From Oleiagrimonas soli (GTDB lineage: Bacteria > Pseudomonadota > Gammaproteobacteria > Xanthomonadales > Rhodanobacteraceae): a stretch of 64,000 nt of DNA. The DNA is taken from positions 2,802,454-2,866,453 of the forward strand of contig NZ_KN196470.1 of assembly GCF_000761445.1 (NCBI RefSeq), given 5' to 3'. How positions within the stretch are numbered: position 1 is the first letter of the stretch; every line of letters begins with the position of its first letter. The notes under the pieces were generated by a model that searched no databases, was not told the DNA's origin, and saw nothing but the letters and a program-made list of their open reading frames with translations. This document shows, piece after piece, positions 46,384 through 56,264 of the stretch. The translations under genes and the position numbers were made by a program.

Positions 46384-48813
46384 TCACTCTCCCCGCAACG
46401 CCGTCATCGGCAAGGTGCGTGCCGCACGCAGCGCCGGAATCAGGCAGGCCAGCAAACCGGCAAACGACAACGCCAACGCGACACACAGCATCGCACCAGG
46501 ATCAAACAGGCCGCTCCGTCCGATCTGCTCCATCACCGCACGCAACATGCTGGTAAAGGAAAGGGCCAGCACCACGCCGAGGGCCAGTCCAATCGCGATC
46601 TGCAGCAAACCGCCCCGCAATACCAGCCGGATCAGTCGCGAGGGCGACGCGCCGAGTGCGGTGCGCACACCGAACTCGCGCTCGCGTGCCGCGACCGCCA
46701 CCGCCATCACCGCGTACAGTCCCGCAGAAGCCAGCAGCAACGACAAGGCCGAGAAAACGCCCACCAGCAGAAGATTCAAGCGCACCGCGTCCAGCGTAGA
46801 AGCCACCACGTCCGACATCGTACGCATGTGGGCGATGGGTTGATCCGGCGCCACCTCGGCAATCGCCTGACGCAATGCCTCGCGATAACCGTTCGGATCG
46901 CCGTGCACGCGAATCGCGAATCGCATCGGCTCGAAACTCCGGAACACGCGCAACGCATCTTCCGAAACCTGCGCAAGCGGCACGTAGAGCACCGTGGGCT
47001 CCGAGCCCAGCGGACCGAACTGTTTGGTGTTGCCGACGACGCCGACGATACGCGCCGACCAGCCGCTCTCGCCGTGGAACTGCTGAATCGTCTTGCCCAG
47101 GGCATGCCCGCCATAAAGCTTCTCGGCCATGGCCTGATTGACGATAGCCACGGCCTCGCCGCCCCGGATATCGCTGGGCGAAAACGCGCGTCCCTGCAGC
47201 AGGTGGATGCCGAACAACCGGAAGAAGCCGGGGCCGACTGCGTGGTACTGACTGTTGAATTCCTCGCCACCCGGTGCGTGCAAGGCCCCGATATTGAATT
47301 GGTCGAACCGGGTTCCGCCGGGCAGGTTGGTCATGCCGACGGCGCTATCGACACCGGGAATACCACGGAACCGCTCCACCAGGCGACGGGACAGTGATGC
47401 GACCGAGGCGGCGTCCGGATATTCCGCTTTCACCGGCGCCAGATCCACCGTGAGAATCCCCTGACTGGCATAGCCCAACGGCGTGCGTGCGGCATCGTAG
47501 AGCGTATGCAGAAAGACGCCGGCCACACTGAGCAACGCCATGGCCAGGGCCATCTGCACGACCACCAGCGCCCGACCGAGACGACCGCTGCGCACGCCGA
47601 TGCCGCTGCGCCCGCCTTCGCGCAATTCGTCGCTCGACATGCCGGAATGACTGCGCCACAGCCCCAGCCCCGCGGCCAGCAGCGCGCCTACGATCCCCAG
47701 GGCCAGCCCCAGAAACCACACCGACGCACCGAGATGGATGCGGCCACCGGACAACCATGCCGCGGGAATGAAATGCTGCAGCCACGCCATCGCCGAAGCG
47801 GCCAGAAGCACCCCCAGCAGCGCTCCGCCGACGCCGATCAACAAGCCTTCGGCCAGCGCGGGCAAGACAAGCCGCAAGCGCGGCGCACCCAGCGCGCTGC
47901 GCACGGCGACATCGTGATGGCGCGACAGCGAGCGCAACAACATCAGATTGGTGAGATTGACCAGCGCGATCAGCAATACGAACAGCGCGCTGCAAAGGAA
48001 CAGGATCAGTTTGGGGCGACTGTCCGCATGCATCGCCTCGCGAAAGTCCTGCGCACCGAAGTGGGCATGCAGCCAGTACTTGTTGTCGGACTGCGCGTAC
48101 ATGGCATGCAGACGTGCATCGACCTGCTGCGCGACACTGGCTACGGTCGTGCCCTGGTCGAGTCGGGCAACCGCCATGTAGTTGGTTCCGTCATTCAGCG
48201 ACCCCGCGCGCAAAGCCGTCGGCAACATGATGTCGCCATCGTTGCCCACGGCATCGAAACTGGCCGGCAGCACACCGATGATCGCGTGCGGCACCCCTTC
48301 CACTTGCATGTCGCGTCCGATCACACCGGGATCGCCACCGTAGCGCCGCAACCAGAAACCGTGGGTCAGAATCACCACCTTCGGCCCATGCGGCGCATCT
48401 TCCTGGGCATTGAAGTTGCGCCCCAGCTGCACGTGCAGACCCAGGGTCGGCAACAGATGGCGGTCGGCGTACGTCACCGGCACCTGCTCCGGCGCGCCGC
48501 CGCCGGCGATGTTCGCCGTGGGCGTGAAGCCCTCCATCAATCCGATCGAACGTACTCCGGAAAGCGATTGGAGATGCTGGTACTGCTGCGGGGAAATGCT
48601 CGACACCTGCCCGCCGTCGAGCGGGCCGAGCACGGCCAGACGCGAGACCTGCGGGACCGGCAAGGGCTTCAGCAGCACCTGATCGATCAACATGAACACC
48701 GATGCCGTGGCCCCGATGCCCAGCGCCAGCACCGCGGTCGCCAACAGCAGGAATCCGGGCCTGCGCAGACTCGCGCGCCACGACCTGAGAATCTCGTTCA
48801 ACACGATGCCCAT
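46384..48813 (-). CDS. MacB/FtsX-like ABC permease C
   Basis: 809 residues from ATG 48813, with ribosome site GAGGAG. Starts MGIVLNEILRSWRASLRRPG, almost the same opening as permease B (SWRASLRRPGFL), so the two are recent duplicates or close paralogues. Two MacB-type periplasmic domains and two FtsX cores. Characteristic LGRNFNAQEDAPHGPKVVILTHGFWLRRYGGD, quoted as residues 115-147, and REREFGVRTALGASPSRL near 690 as ATPase contact. Ends LPMTALRGE. No ATPase domain, so it relies on the single ATPase upstream. Confidence 0.88.
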   Translation of the reverse strand: MGIVLNEILRSWRASLRRPGFLLLATAVLALGIGATASVFMLIDQVLLKPLPVPQVSRLAVLGPLDGGQVSSISPQQYQHLQSLSGVRSIGLMEGFTPTANIAGGGAPEQVPVTYADRHLLPTLGLHVQLGRNFNAQEDAPHGPKVVILTHGFWLRRYGGDPGVIGRDMQVEGVPHAIIGVLPASFDAVGNDGDIMLPTALRAGSLNDGTNYMAVARLDQGTTVASVAQQVDARLHAMYAQSDNKYWLHAHFGAQDFREAMHADSRPKLILFLCSALFVLLIALVNLTNLMLLRSLSRHHDVAVRSALGAPRLRLVLPALAEGLLIGVGGALLGVLLAASAMAWLQHFIPAAWLSGGRIHLGASVWFLGLALGIVGALLAAGLGLWRSHSGMSSDELREGGRSGIGVRSGRLGRALVVVQMALAMALLSVAGVFLHTLYDAARTPLGYASQGILTVDLAPVKAEYPDAASVASLSRRLVERFRGIPGVDSAVGMTNLPGGTRFDQFNIGALHAPGGEEFNSQYHAVGPGFFRLFGIHLLQGRAFSPSDIRGGEAVAIVNQAMAEKLYGGHALGKTIQQFHGESGWSARIVGVVGNTKQFGPLGSEPTVLYVPLAQVSEDALRVFRSFEPMRFAIRVHGDPNGYREALRQAIAEVAPDQPIAHMRTMSDVVASTLDAVRLNLLLVGVFSALSLLLASAGLYAVMAVAVAAREREFGVRTALGASPSRLIRLVLRGGLLQIAIGLALGVVLALSFTSMLRAVMEQIGRSGLFDPGAMLCVALALSFAGLLACLIPALRAARTLPMTALRGE

Positions 48814-48817
48814 GGTT

Positions 48818-51280
48818 TCAATCTCCTCGCAACGCACGCATCGGCTGCACGCGCGACGCCCGCAGCCCAGGCACCAGACAGGCCAGCAAGCCTGCACATG
48901 ACAGCGACAGCACCACGAACGACAGCACCGTCGGATCGAAAACGCTGCGATTAACCTGCACCAACACCGAACGCAGCACGCCGGCAAAGGCGAACGCGAG
49001 ACCGAGGCCCGCCAGCAAGCCGATCGATACCTGCAGCAACCCGCCGCTCAGGATGCCGCACAGCAAGGTGGACGGCGAAGCGCCCAACGCCAGACGCACG
49101 CCGAATTCGCGCTCGCGCATCGCCACGGACGAGGCGACCACGGCAAACATGCCGGTCGCGGCCAGCAGCAGCGCCAGTACCGAGAAGATGCCCACCAGCA
49201 GCAGATTCAGCCGCACGCTGTCCGTAGTGCGATGGACGACGCGCTGCATGCTGCGCACATGGGCAATCGGCTGGTCCGGCGCCGCGCGCGCCACAGCATC
49301 GACGATGGCCCGGCGATAGCTCTCCGGATCGCCGTGCACCCGCAGCGCGAATCGCAGCGGGCTGAAGCTCTGGTAGAGACCCATCAGGCCTTCGGGACAC
49401 TGCGAGAGCAGGATGTACATGATGCCGTCGTCATCGCCCAGCGGGCCGAACGGACTGATCGTCCCGATCACACCGACGATGCGAGCAGCGAACGGCTTGC
49501 CGCCATCGCTTGGCACGGGCGAGGTGAACTCGATCGTCTTGCCCAACGCGTGCCCCGCGAACATGCGCTGGGCCAGCATCGTGTTGACGATCGCCACCGG
49601 CTCGCCGCCCTTGCGGTCGTCGGTGGTGAACGAACGTCCCCGCAACAGGGGAATGTCGAAGGCGGAAAAGTAGCCCGGACTCACCAGCCGAAGCTGCGGC
49701 GAATTCATGGACAGCGGCAAGGCACCCGACGCATGAATGTTACCCAGGTAGAAATTCTGCGAATGGTCGCCCGCCGGCAGTGCGCTGGCCACAGTCACCT
49801 GTTCCACGCCGGACAAGGCGCGCAACTGCTCCACGACCTGCGTCGTCAGCGACTGCACCGAAGAAGTATCCGGATACCTGGCCTTCACCGGCAGCAGATC
49901 GAACGTGACCACATCGCAGCTATTGAAGCCCAGCGGCGTGTGCGACGCGTAATAGAGCGCATGCAGGAACAGCCCGCTGGCGAACAGAAGCATGGCCGCC
50001 AGCGCCACCTGGACAACGACCATCGCGCGTCCGAGCAGCCCATTGCGCTGCGAGAGGCCGCTACGCCCCCCTTCGCGCAACTCGTCCACGGAGAGCGAGA
50101 ACCGGCTGCGCCATACCCCCAGTAGCACCGCAATTAATGCGCTGCCGAGACCCAGGACGAGCGCAAGCGACACCACCGAGGCATGCAGCTGCACATGGGT
50201 ACCGGCCAGCCATTCCACCGGAATCATGCCGCGCAACGCCGACAGACCGAACACGCCCGCGGCAACGCCGCACAACGCCCCGCCCAGACCGACCAGGAGT
50301 CCTTCCGCCAGCATCGGCAGCCATCGACGCATCGTCGAGGCGCCCAGCGCATGCCGGACCGCCGTATCGTGGCTGCGCGATACTGAGCGCAGCAGCACCA
50401 GGTTGGTCAGGTTCACCATCGCCAGCAGCAACAGCACCGCCGCACTGGCCAGGAACATCATCAGGACCGGGCGCGCCTGCGCGCGCAGTGACGTGCGCAG
50501 CGCATTCACCTTGAAATGCTGCTGCGACCAGTACCCTGCATCCGGCCCGGTCAGCGCACCTGTGTGCCGCAGCAACATGTGCATGTTCGCCTGGAACTGG
50601 CCACCGACCGCCGCCATCGACGTGCCGGGCGCAAGCCGAGCGACCGCGCGATAGTTCGGCCCCTGGTCGTCACTGTTCGCGGGCAGCGCCAGCGGCAGCA
50701 GCAAGTCGCTCTGCTCGAAATCGACGCTGGCCGGCAACACCCCGACGATCGTGTACGGCGTGCCCTCGATCGACATGTTACGGCCGATGACGCCCGCATC
50801 GCCGCCGTAGCGGCGCAGCCAGAAGCCATGGCTGAGAATCACCGCTTTCGGGCCATGCGGATCGTCCTCGTCCCGGGTGAAGTTGCGACCCAGCGCCAAC
50901 CGGACGCCCAGGGTCGACAACAGGCCGCGATCGGCGGCGATGGCCGGCACCAGCTCCGGCCGTCCACCGCCGGAGATGTTCTTCATGTGCGACCACTGCT
51001 CGATCAGCCCCAGCGATTGCACGCCGTGGATCGATCCAATGTGCTGGTACTGACGCGGCGTGATCGAGTAGGCCACACCGAACTTCTGCATGCCCACCGA
51101 TGCCAATTGCGCCGGCTGCGGATACGGCAGCGGCCTAAGCAGCACCGCATCGATCAGCGTGAACACCGCCACGCTGGCGCCGATGCCCAGCGCCAGCACA
51201 CAGGCGGCCAGTACAAGAAAGCCCGGACGCCTCAGACTGGCGCGCCAGGACTGCGCGATCTCGGCGATCCAGACTGGCAT
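48818..51280 (-). CDS. MacB/FtsX-like ABC permease B
   Basis: 820 residues. ATG 51280 overlaps the ATPase stop by one base (TGATG), which fixes the start and shows coupling. Same architecture as permease C: N-terminal helix FLVLAACVLALGIGASVAVFTLIDAVLL, periplasmic domain with LGRNFTRDEDDPHGPKAVIL, FtsX core, second periplasmic domain, final core with REREFGVRLALGASPSTL. Ends VQPMRALRGD. Together these suggest an asymmetric permease assembly sharing one ATPase. The cargo is unknown. Confidence 0.88.
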   Translation of the reverse strand: MPVWIAEIAQSWRASLRRPGFLVLAACVLALGIGASVAVFTLIDAVLLRPLPYPQPAQLASVGMQKFGVAYSITPRQYQHIGSIHGVQSLGLIEQWSHMKNISGGGRPELVPAIAADRGLLSTLGVRLALGRNFTRDEDDPHGPKAVILSHGFWLRRYGGDAGVIGRNMSIEGTPYTIVGVLPASVDFEQSDLLLPLALPANSDDQGPNYRAVARLAPGTSMAAVGGQFQANMHMLLRHTGALTGPDAGYWSQQHFKVNALRTSLRAQARPVLMMFLASAAVLLLLAMVNLTNLVLLRSVSRSHDTAVRHALGASTMRRWLPMLAEGLLVGLGGALCGVAAGVFGLSALRGMIPVEWLAGTHVQLHASVVSLALVLGLGSALIAVLLGVWRSRFSLSVDELREGGRSGLSQRNGLLGRAMVVVQVALAAMLLFASGLFLHALYYASHTPLGFNSCDVVTFDLLPVKARYPDTSSVQSLTTQVVEQLRALSGVEQVTVASALPAGDHSQNFYLGNIHASGALPLSMNSPQLRLVSPGYFSAFDIPLLRGRSFTTDDRKGGEPVAIVNTMLAQRMFAGHALGKTIEFTSPVPSDGGKPFAARIVGVIGTISPFGPLGDDDGIMYILLSQCPEGLMGLYQSFSPLRFALRVHGDPESYRRAIVDAVARAAPDQPIAHVRSMQRVVHRTTDSVRLNLLLVGIFSVLALLLAATGMFAVVASSVAMREREFGVRLALGASPSTLLCGILSGGLLQVSIGLLAGLGLAFAFAGVLRSVLVQVNRSVFDPTVLSFVVLSLSCAGLLACLVPGLRASRVQPMRALRGD

Positions 51281-52041
51281 CACACCGCTCCGACGCGGTT
51301 GCCGATCAGTTCGTCCAGACGCGCTTCGTCCTCGCGGCGCAGACGCTCGAAGGTTTCCTCATCGACCACGCGGCCGTCGAACAGGCGCACCTTGCGCTCG
51401 GCCAGTTCGGCGTAGCGCGCGTCATGGGTGACCATGCAGATGGTCGCGCCACCCTTGTGCAGCTCGTCGAGCAGCGCCATCACCGCCTCGCCGTTGCGCG
51501 AGTCGAGGTTGCCGGTCGGCTCGTCGGCCAGCAGGATCGCCGGCTTGCCGACCAGCGCGCGCGCCACCGCGACGCGCTGCTGCTGACCGCCGGACAGCTG
51601 CGCCGGGTAGTGCCGCAGACGATGCGCCATGCCCACGCGCTCCAGCGCTTCGCGCACGCGCTGGCGGCGCTCGGCGCGGTCGATGCCGCTGCGATAGGTC
51701 AGTGGAAGCTCGACGTTTTCCTCGACGCTGAGGTCGCCGATCAGGTTGAAGGCCTGGAAGATGAAACCGATCTCGGCGTTGCGGATGCGCGCGCGCTCGG
51801 CGGCGTTGAGGCCGGCCACGTCATGGCCATTGAGCGTGTAGCTGCCGTCCGAGGCCGTATCGAGCAGCCCGAGGATCGACAGCAGCGTGGTCTTGCCGCA
51901 GCCGGACGGGCCGGAGATCGACACGTACTCGCCGCGCTCGACCACGAGATGCACGTCGGACAGCGCGTGCGTCTCTACCTCTTCGGCCTGGAACACCTTG
52001 CGAACGCCCTCCAGGGCGATGACTTTGCGGTTCTCGTTCAT
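51280..52041 (-). CDS. MacB-type ABC transporter ATPase
   Basis: 253-residue stand-alone ATPase of the LolD/MacB family. Walker A SGPSGCGKTTLL, Q-loop FIFQAFNLIGDLSVEENV, signature LSGGQQQRVAVARAL, Walker B ILLADEPTGNLDS and H-loop MVTHDARYAE. Its C-terminal extension (FERLRREDEARLDELIGN) is charged. It is the only ATPase in a cluster with four permeases. 135 bases separate it from the adaptor gene. Confidence 0.93.
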   Translation of the reverse strand: MNENRKVIALEGVRKVFQAEEVETHALSDVHLVVERGEYVSISGPSGCGKTTLLSILGLLDTASDGSYTLNGHDVAGLNAAERARIRNAEIGFIFQAFNLIGDLSVEENVELPLTYRSGIDRAERRQRVREALERVGMAHRLRHYPAQLSGGQQQRVAVARALVGKPAILLADEPTGNLDSRNGEAVMALLDELHKGGATICMVTHDARYAELAERKVRLFDGRVVDEETFERLRREDEARLDELIGNRVGAV

Positions 52042-52176
52042 GCGTTCACCATGATTTGTTCAATGATTCGAAGCACCACGGCAGCCCGGAGGCGCCTTCC
52101 CTGGCCCGCGAACTCCCTGTTGTGATCGTCCCGGCTTCGTCCGAAGCCCCCTGTTCCCTTGCATCGAATAGCCATC

Positions 52177-53430
52177 TCAGCGCACCCGGATGCGGTCGTA
52201 GCCGTCCCACTGGCTGGCGTCGGACAGAATCACCTGGTCGCCCGCCTTCAGACCACGCAGCACCTGCACCCGGTCGACCGACGTCGCGCCCACGCGCACC
52301 GGCACGCGCGTCGCGGTGGCGTCGTCGCTGTCGATCCGGAACAGGCTGATGTCGCTGTCGGCCTTGGCCAGCGCCGGCCGTCCCACCGACAACACGTTCT
52401 TCAGCAACGCGATGCGGATGCGGCCGTCGACCGAGAGATCCGGCCGCGCGCCGGGCGGCAGCTTGCCGGTCAGGCGCACGTCCACCTGCACGCTGCCGTC
52501 GGTCACCGCTGGGTCGATGCGCTCGACCTGGCCGGCGATCAGTCCGTTGTGGGTATCGACGCTGACCGGCATGCCGACGACCACGTCCTTGGCCTGCACC
52601 TCGGGCACCTTCAGCCGCGCGATCAACACGTCCGGTCGCGCCACCTGCGCCAGATTGACGCCGGCCGCGACCTGCGCGCCCTCCTGCACCGGGACCTGCT
52701 GCAGCACACCGGCGATGCCGGCCTTCACATCGAGCGCATCGGCCTGACGCTGGCGCAATTGCAGGTTGCTGCGCTGCTGCGCCAGATGCGCCTCGACCGC
52801 GTCCATCTGCGCGTGCAGACTGGCCGCGAACGACGCCACGCGCTGCTGTTCGATCTCCATTCGCGCCTTGAGCTGCTTCAGGGCGATCTGGCCCTGCTGG
52901 AACTCCACGCGCGGAATCAGGTTGAGCTTCTCGGCCTTCTCGTCTGCATCCGCCTTGACCTTGGCCGAGGCGTAATCGGACTGCGCTTGAGCCAACGCGG
53001 AACGCTCGTCCAGCAACTGCGACTGCAGTTGCGCGCGCTTGGAGGCGACGTCCGCTTCGGCCGCGGCCACTTGCGCCTGCGCGTTGCGCAGGGCGTCGGC
53101 CACCTCCGGGTTGCTCAGCTTCATCAGCACGGTGTCTGGCTTCACCGTCGCGCCGGGCCACACCAGGATGGTGTCGACCTGGGCCGCGGTCGCCGCCGAG
53201 ATCCAGCGCTTGTGGCGCGGCACCAGGGTGCCGGTGGCGCGCACCTCGCGCAGCATGTCGCCGCGCTTGACCGTGCCGATCCACAGGCTCGAACGGTCGG
53301 CGCTGGGCAGCGCCGGCCCCATCCAGGCCGCGGTCGCGACGACTAGCAGCAGCGCCGCGACGCCGCCGCCGATCAGCAGCAGGCGCTTGCGCTTCTTGCG
53401 TTGTTTCAGTTTCGGGTTTGCGATGTCCAT
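52177..53430 (-). CDS. HlyD/MacA-type periplasmic adaptor
   Basis: 417 residues. Short basic cytoplasmic start (MDIANPKLKQRKKRKR), one membrane anchor (about 18-36), then barrel-sandwich/lipoyl halves (GTVKRGDMLREVRATGTLVPRH and GIAGVLQQVPVQEGAQVAAG). These flank a long coiled-coil hairpin (about 105-225, AQAQVAAAEADVASKRAQLQ). A beta-barrel domain and a membrane-proximal domain end with DASQWDGYDRIRVR. It probably links the permeases to an outer-membrane channel, which is not encoded here. The ATG falls one base after the predicted sigma-54 transcription start, and there is no ribosome site. Confidence 0.9.
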   Translation of the reverse strand: MDIANPKLKQRKKRKRLLLIGGGVAALLLVVATAAWMGPALPSADRSSLWIGTVKRGDMLREVRATGTLVPRHKRWISAATAAQVDTILVWPGATVKPDTVLMKLSNPEVADALRNAQAQVAAAEADVASKRAQLQSQLLDERSALAQAQSDYASAKVKADADEKAEKLNLIPRVEFQQGQIALKQLKARMEIEQQRVASFAASLHAQMDAVEAHLAQQRSNLQLRQRQADALDVKAGIAGVLQQVPVQEGAQVAAGVNLAQVARPDVLIARLKVPEVQAKDVVVGMPVSVDTHNGLIAGQVERIDPAVTDGSVQVDVRLTGKLPPGARPDLSVDGRIRIALLKNVLSVGRPALAKADSDISLFRIDSDDATATRVPVRVGATSVDRVQVLRGLKAGDQVILSDASQWDGYDRIRVR

Positions 53431-53442
53431 GATCTATCTAGG

Positions 53443-53457
53443 GCAAGCTGCGTGCCA
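53443..53457 (-). promoter_or_regulatory. Sigma-54 promoter of the adaptor-ATPase-permease-TCS operon
   Basis: On the minus strand TGGCACG-N4-TTGC, exact for the -24 and -12 core elements with correct spacing. The -12 C at 53443 predicts transcription from about 53431, one base before the adaptor ATG. Confidence 0.8.
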
Positions 53458-53533
53458 ACGGAGAGTGTTCGCGTAAATCATTGTTTAGATGTTCTTTTTC
53501 GTTACTTCGACCAGTGACTTCCTGGCAATTCGG

Positions 53534-53571
53534 TGTCCGGTTCCGTACACCTCGATCCGTATCTGGACGCC
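53534..53571 (-). promoter_or_regulatory. Tandem enhancer element (UAS) of the adaptor operon
   Basis: Plus-strand blocks TGTCCG, TCCGTACA, ATCCG and GGACGCC, spaced by 2, 5 and 5 bases. All four blocks and spacings recur at 56265-56302. They form two imperfect dyads (TGTnCG-N4-CGnACA and TCCG-N4-YGGA) about 20 bp apart, 76 bp upstream of the -24 box. Likely bound by the NtrC-like regulator. Confidence 0.72.
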
Positions 53572-53591
53572 TGCGGAAGCGCCGACATGCA

Positions 53592-56009
53592 CTACTCATG
53601 ACGCAGGGAGACGGCCGGTTGCTGGCGCAGCACGCGTTGCGTGGCGATGGCGACGGCGACCAGCACCAGCGTCGATACCGTGACGACGACCGCCGCACCG
53701 ATTCCCGCCAGGGAGACCAGCCCGACACCCGCAAAGCTGCCGAGCAGATACAACATGCCGGCCGCGAGCAGCACGCTCATCGCCAGCCCCACGCGCAACT
53801 GCCGCCGACCCTGGCGCAGAAACTGCCGCAGGATGGTGCCGTCGGTGGCGCCGAGCGCGCGGCGCAGCCCGATTTCGTGGGTGCGTCGCGTCACTGCGTG
53901 ACTGCTCAGCGCATAGATGCCGGTCAGCGCGAGCAGGATCGCGAACAGTCCGCAGTACATGAACAGGTTCGTCATGGTGCGGGCCATCAGGGTGAGCTTT
54001 CGCTGCACCTCGGCGTAACTGGTGATCTCGCCGGGCGGCATGGCCGGATCCACCTGCGCCAGCGCCTGCCACAGCGCCTGACGCGCGGCATGCAGATCGC
54101 CGCGATCGCGCACCAGCACGCGCGCCGTCGGCACGATCGACTGCGCCAGCGGCACGTAGATCGATGCGTATGTGCTGCGGTCGGTATTCAGCAGATCGTC
54201 GCCCTGGCGCACGTCGGCCACCACGCCGACCACGGTGCGGGGTTCCACCGCCTTGCCATTGCGGATCAAGCGGATGCTGCGGCCGATGGCCGAACCGTGC
54301 GGCCAGAGCGTTCGCGCCAGCGTCTGACTGACCAGCGCGGTCGCCGCGCCGGCGGCGCGGTCGCGGCTGTCGAAGCCACGACCGGACAGCAGTCGGATGC
54401 CGATGGGATCGGGCCGGGTCGACAGCAGCACGCCGTACGCCTGAGGATGATCTTCCAGGCGCGCATAGACGGCGCCGTCGACGGCAAGGCGGACCTTGCC
54501 CAGCCCGCTCGTGATCGTCGCCGTCGCGACGGCCGGTTGCGCATCCAGCGCCGTCAGCAGACGGTCGTAGAACTGCAGTTGCTGATTCGGACTGGGGTAC
54601 TTCTCGGCGCTCAGGTTCAGCGGCATGCGCACCAGATTCGAGATGTCCATGCCGGTATCGATGTGCGCCGCGCGCCAGGCGAGCAGGGTCAACGCGCTGC
54701 CGACCACCATGATGACCGAGATCAGCGCGATCTCGATGGTCACCAGGGCATGCGACAGACGTCCGCCGCGTCGCCCGGTCCCGCTGCGCGCATCCTCGCG
54801 CAGCAGGCTGGCCGGCTGCACGCGCAGCGCGCGCAACGCCGGCAGCACGGCCACCAGCACCACCGTCACCGTCACGAACACCGCGGCGGCGATGATCGTC
54901 GGGCGATCGAGACCCCACTGCCACCACCAGGGCAGCGTGCCGAAGGTCGTGGCCATGACGCTGTTGGTCGCCTTCAGCGCCCAGCCGGCCAACGCCAGCG
55001 CCAGCACGCCGCCACCGATGCAGATCAACGCGCTCTCCAGCGCCATCTGCGCCACCAGCCATCCCGGCGGTGCGCCGAGCGCCATGCGCATGGCCACCTC
55101 GCGCCAGCGTTCGTTCATGCGCGCCAGCAGCAAGTTGCCGACGTTCACGCTGGCCAGCAGCAGAATGAACAGCGCGACGAGATTGAGCACCATGAACACG
55201 CCGGTGCCCTGGAAATCGGTCTGCACCATCTGGAAGGTGCCGACGGAGACGCTGGTCAGCGCGGCATCGTCGTCGGTGCGGCGCGGATACTGCTGTTGCA
55301 CGCTCTTGAGCAGCGTCTGCAGTTGCGCGTCGGCGGCCTGCATCGACACGCCGTCGCGCAATCGCGCCCACGCGCTGTAGCTCTGGTCGGACCAGCGGTC
55401 CGGATGAAGATCGCGCGTCGACAAGGGCAGCCACAGCGCGGCCGCGATCGGGAACGCGTAGCCGCGCGGCATGACGCCCACCACCCGCGTGGGCTTGTTG
55501 TCGATATGGATCACGCGCCCGACGATGTCCGGATCGCCGGCGAACACCGCCTGCCACACGTCGTAACCGAGCACGACCACCGGCTCGGCGCCCACGTCGG
55601 CGTCGGCGCGCACGAAACCGCGGCCCAACAACGGCTTGGCGCGACTGAATCCGAACACGTTCCACTGCGCGAAGGTCGCGTTCACATTGCGGCTCGCGCC
55701 TCGCTCGCCGACGCGCACCGAATCGACGGTGTAGGCGCCCATGTCCTGCAAACGGTCGGCGCCCTGGCGCAGCTTCGCCAGCGCAAAGGCGTTGATCGGA
55801 CGCGTGCGCCCGTCGCGCGTGCCGATGACGCGGACCACCGAATCGCCGTCGGGCATCGGCAGGGGCTTGTAGACCATCGTGTTCAACACCGACCACGTGT
55901 AGATGCTGATGGCCAGGCCTCCCGCCAGCAGCAGCACCGTGGTCAGCGTGAACCACGGGCTCTTGCGCAGCAGGCGCGCGGTGTAGATCAAGTCGGACAC
56001 GATGCGCAT
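53592..56009 (-). CDS. MacB/FtsX-like ABC permease A
   Basis: 805 residues starting MRIVSDLIYTARLLRKSPWF, with ribosome site GGAGGAGA. N-terminal helix, periplasmic MacB-type domain (GFSRAKPLLGRGFVRADADVGAEPVVVLGYDVW region), FtsX core near 270-400 with REVAMRMALGAPPGW, second helix and periplasmic domain, and terminal core with THEIGLRRALGATDGTILRQ. Ends LRQQPAVSLRHE. It has its own sigma-54 promoter and precedes the adaptor operon by 161 bases. It carries no ATPase domain, so it probably shares the MacB-type ATPase. Confidence 0.87.
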   Translation of the reverse strand: MRIVSDLIYTARLLRKSPWFTLTTVLLLAGGLAISIYTWSVLNTMVYKPLPMPDGDSVVRVIGTRDGRTRPINAFALAKLRQGADRLQDMGAYTVDSVRVGERGASRNVNATFAQWNVFGFSRAKPLLGRGFVRADADVGAEPVVVLGYDVWQAVFAGDPDIVGRVIHIDNKPTRVVGVMPRGYAFPIAAALWLPLSTRDLHPDRWSDQSYSAWARLRDGVSMQAADAQLQTLLKSVQQQYPRRTDDDAALTSVSVGTFQMVQTDFQGTGVFMVLNLVALFILLLASVNVGNLLLARMNERWREVAMRMALGAPPGWLVAQMALESALICIGGGVLALALAGWALKATNSVMATTFGTLPWWWQWGLDRPTIIAAAVFVTVTVVLVAVLPALRALRVQPASLLREDARSGTGRRGGRLSHALVTIEIALISVIMVVGSALTLLAWRAAHIDTGMDISNLVRMPLNLSAEKYPSPNQQLQFYDRLLTALDAQPAVATATITSGLGKVRLAVDGAVYARLEDHPQAYGVLLSTRPDPIGIRLLSGRGFDSRDRAAGAATALVSQTLARTLWPHGSAIGRSIRLIRNGKAVEPRTVVGVVADVRQGDDLLNTDRSTYASIYVPLAQSIVPTARVLVRDRGDLHAARQALWQALAQVDPAMPPGEITSYAEVQRKLTLMARTMTNLFMYCGLFAILLALTGIYALSSHAVTRRTHEIGLRRALGATDGTILRQFLRQGRRQLRVGLAMSVLLAAGMLYLLGSFAGVGLVSLAGIGAAVVVTVSTLVLVAVAIATQRVLRQQPAVSLRHE

Positions 56010-56171
56010 GTCAGCTCTCCTCCGCGCCGGTCGCTATCGGGCATGTGTCCGGCCATTGCGCTCGCTTGCCGAAAGCTTCGGCCTCGGGCGGCCGCGCCGT
56101 CGCGCCTGCGTGGCGCATGTGCTTCCGGTGTCGTTTGCATGTCGAGTGAGCGATGTCCATGCGGGACGAAT

Positions 56172-56187
56172 TGCAAACGCCGTGCCA
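56172..56187 (-). promoter_or_regulatory. Sigma-54 promoter of permease A
   Basis: On the minus strand TGGCACG-N4-TTGCA, a full match to the -24/-12 consensus. Predicted transcription start about 56161, leaving a leader of about 150 bases before permease A. Confidence 0.82.
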
Positions 56188-56264
56188 GCTCGGCGAAGCG
56201 CGACAAATGCATGCAATAACAAACGATTACTCTACGCCCGCGCACGCAGGCTGGGACATCGTCA

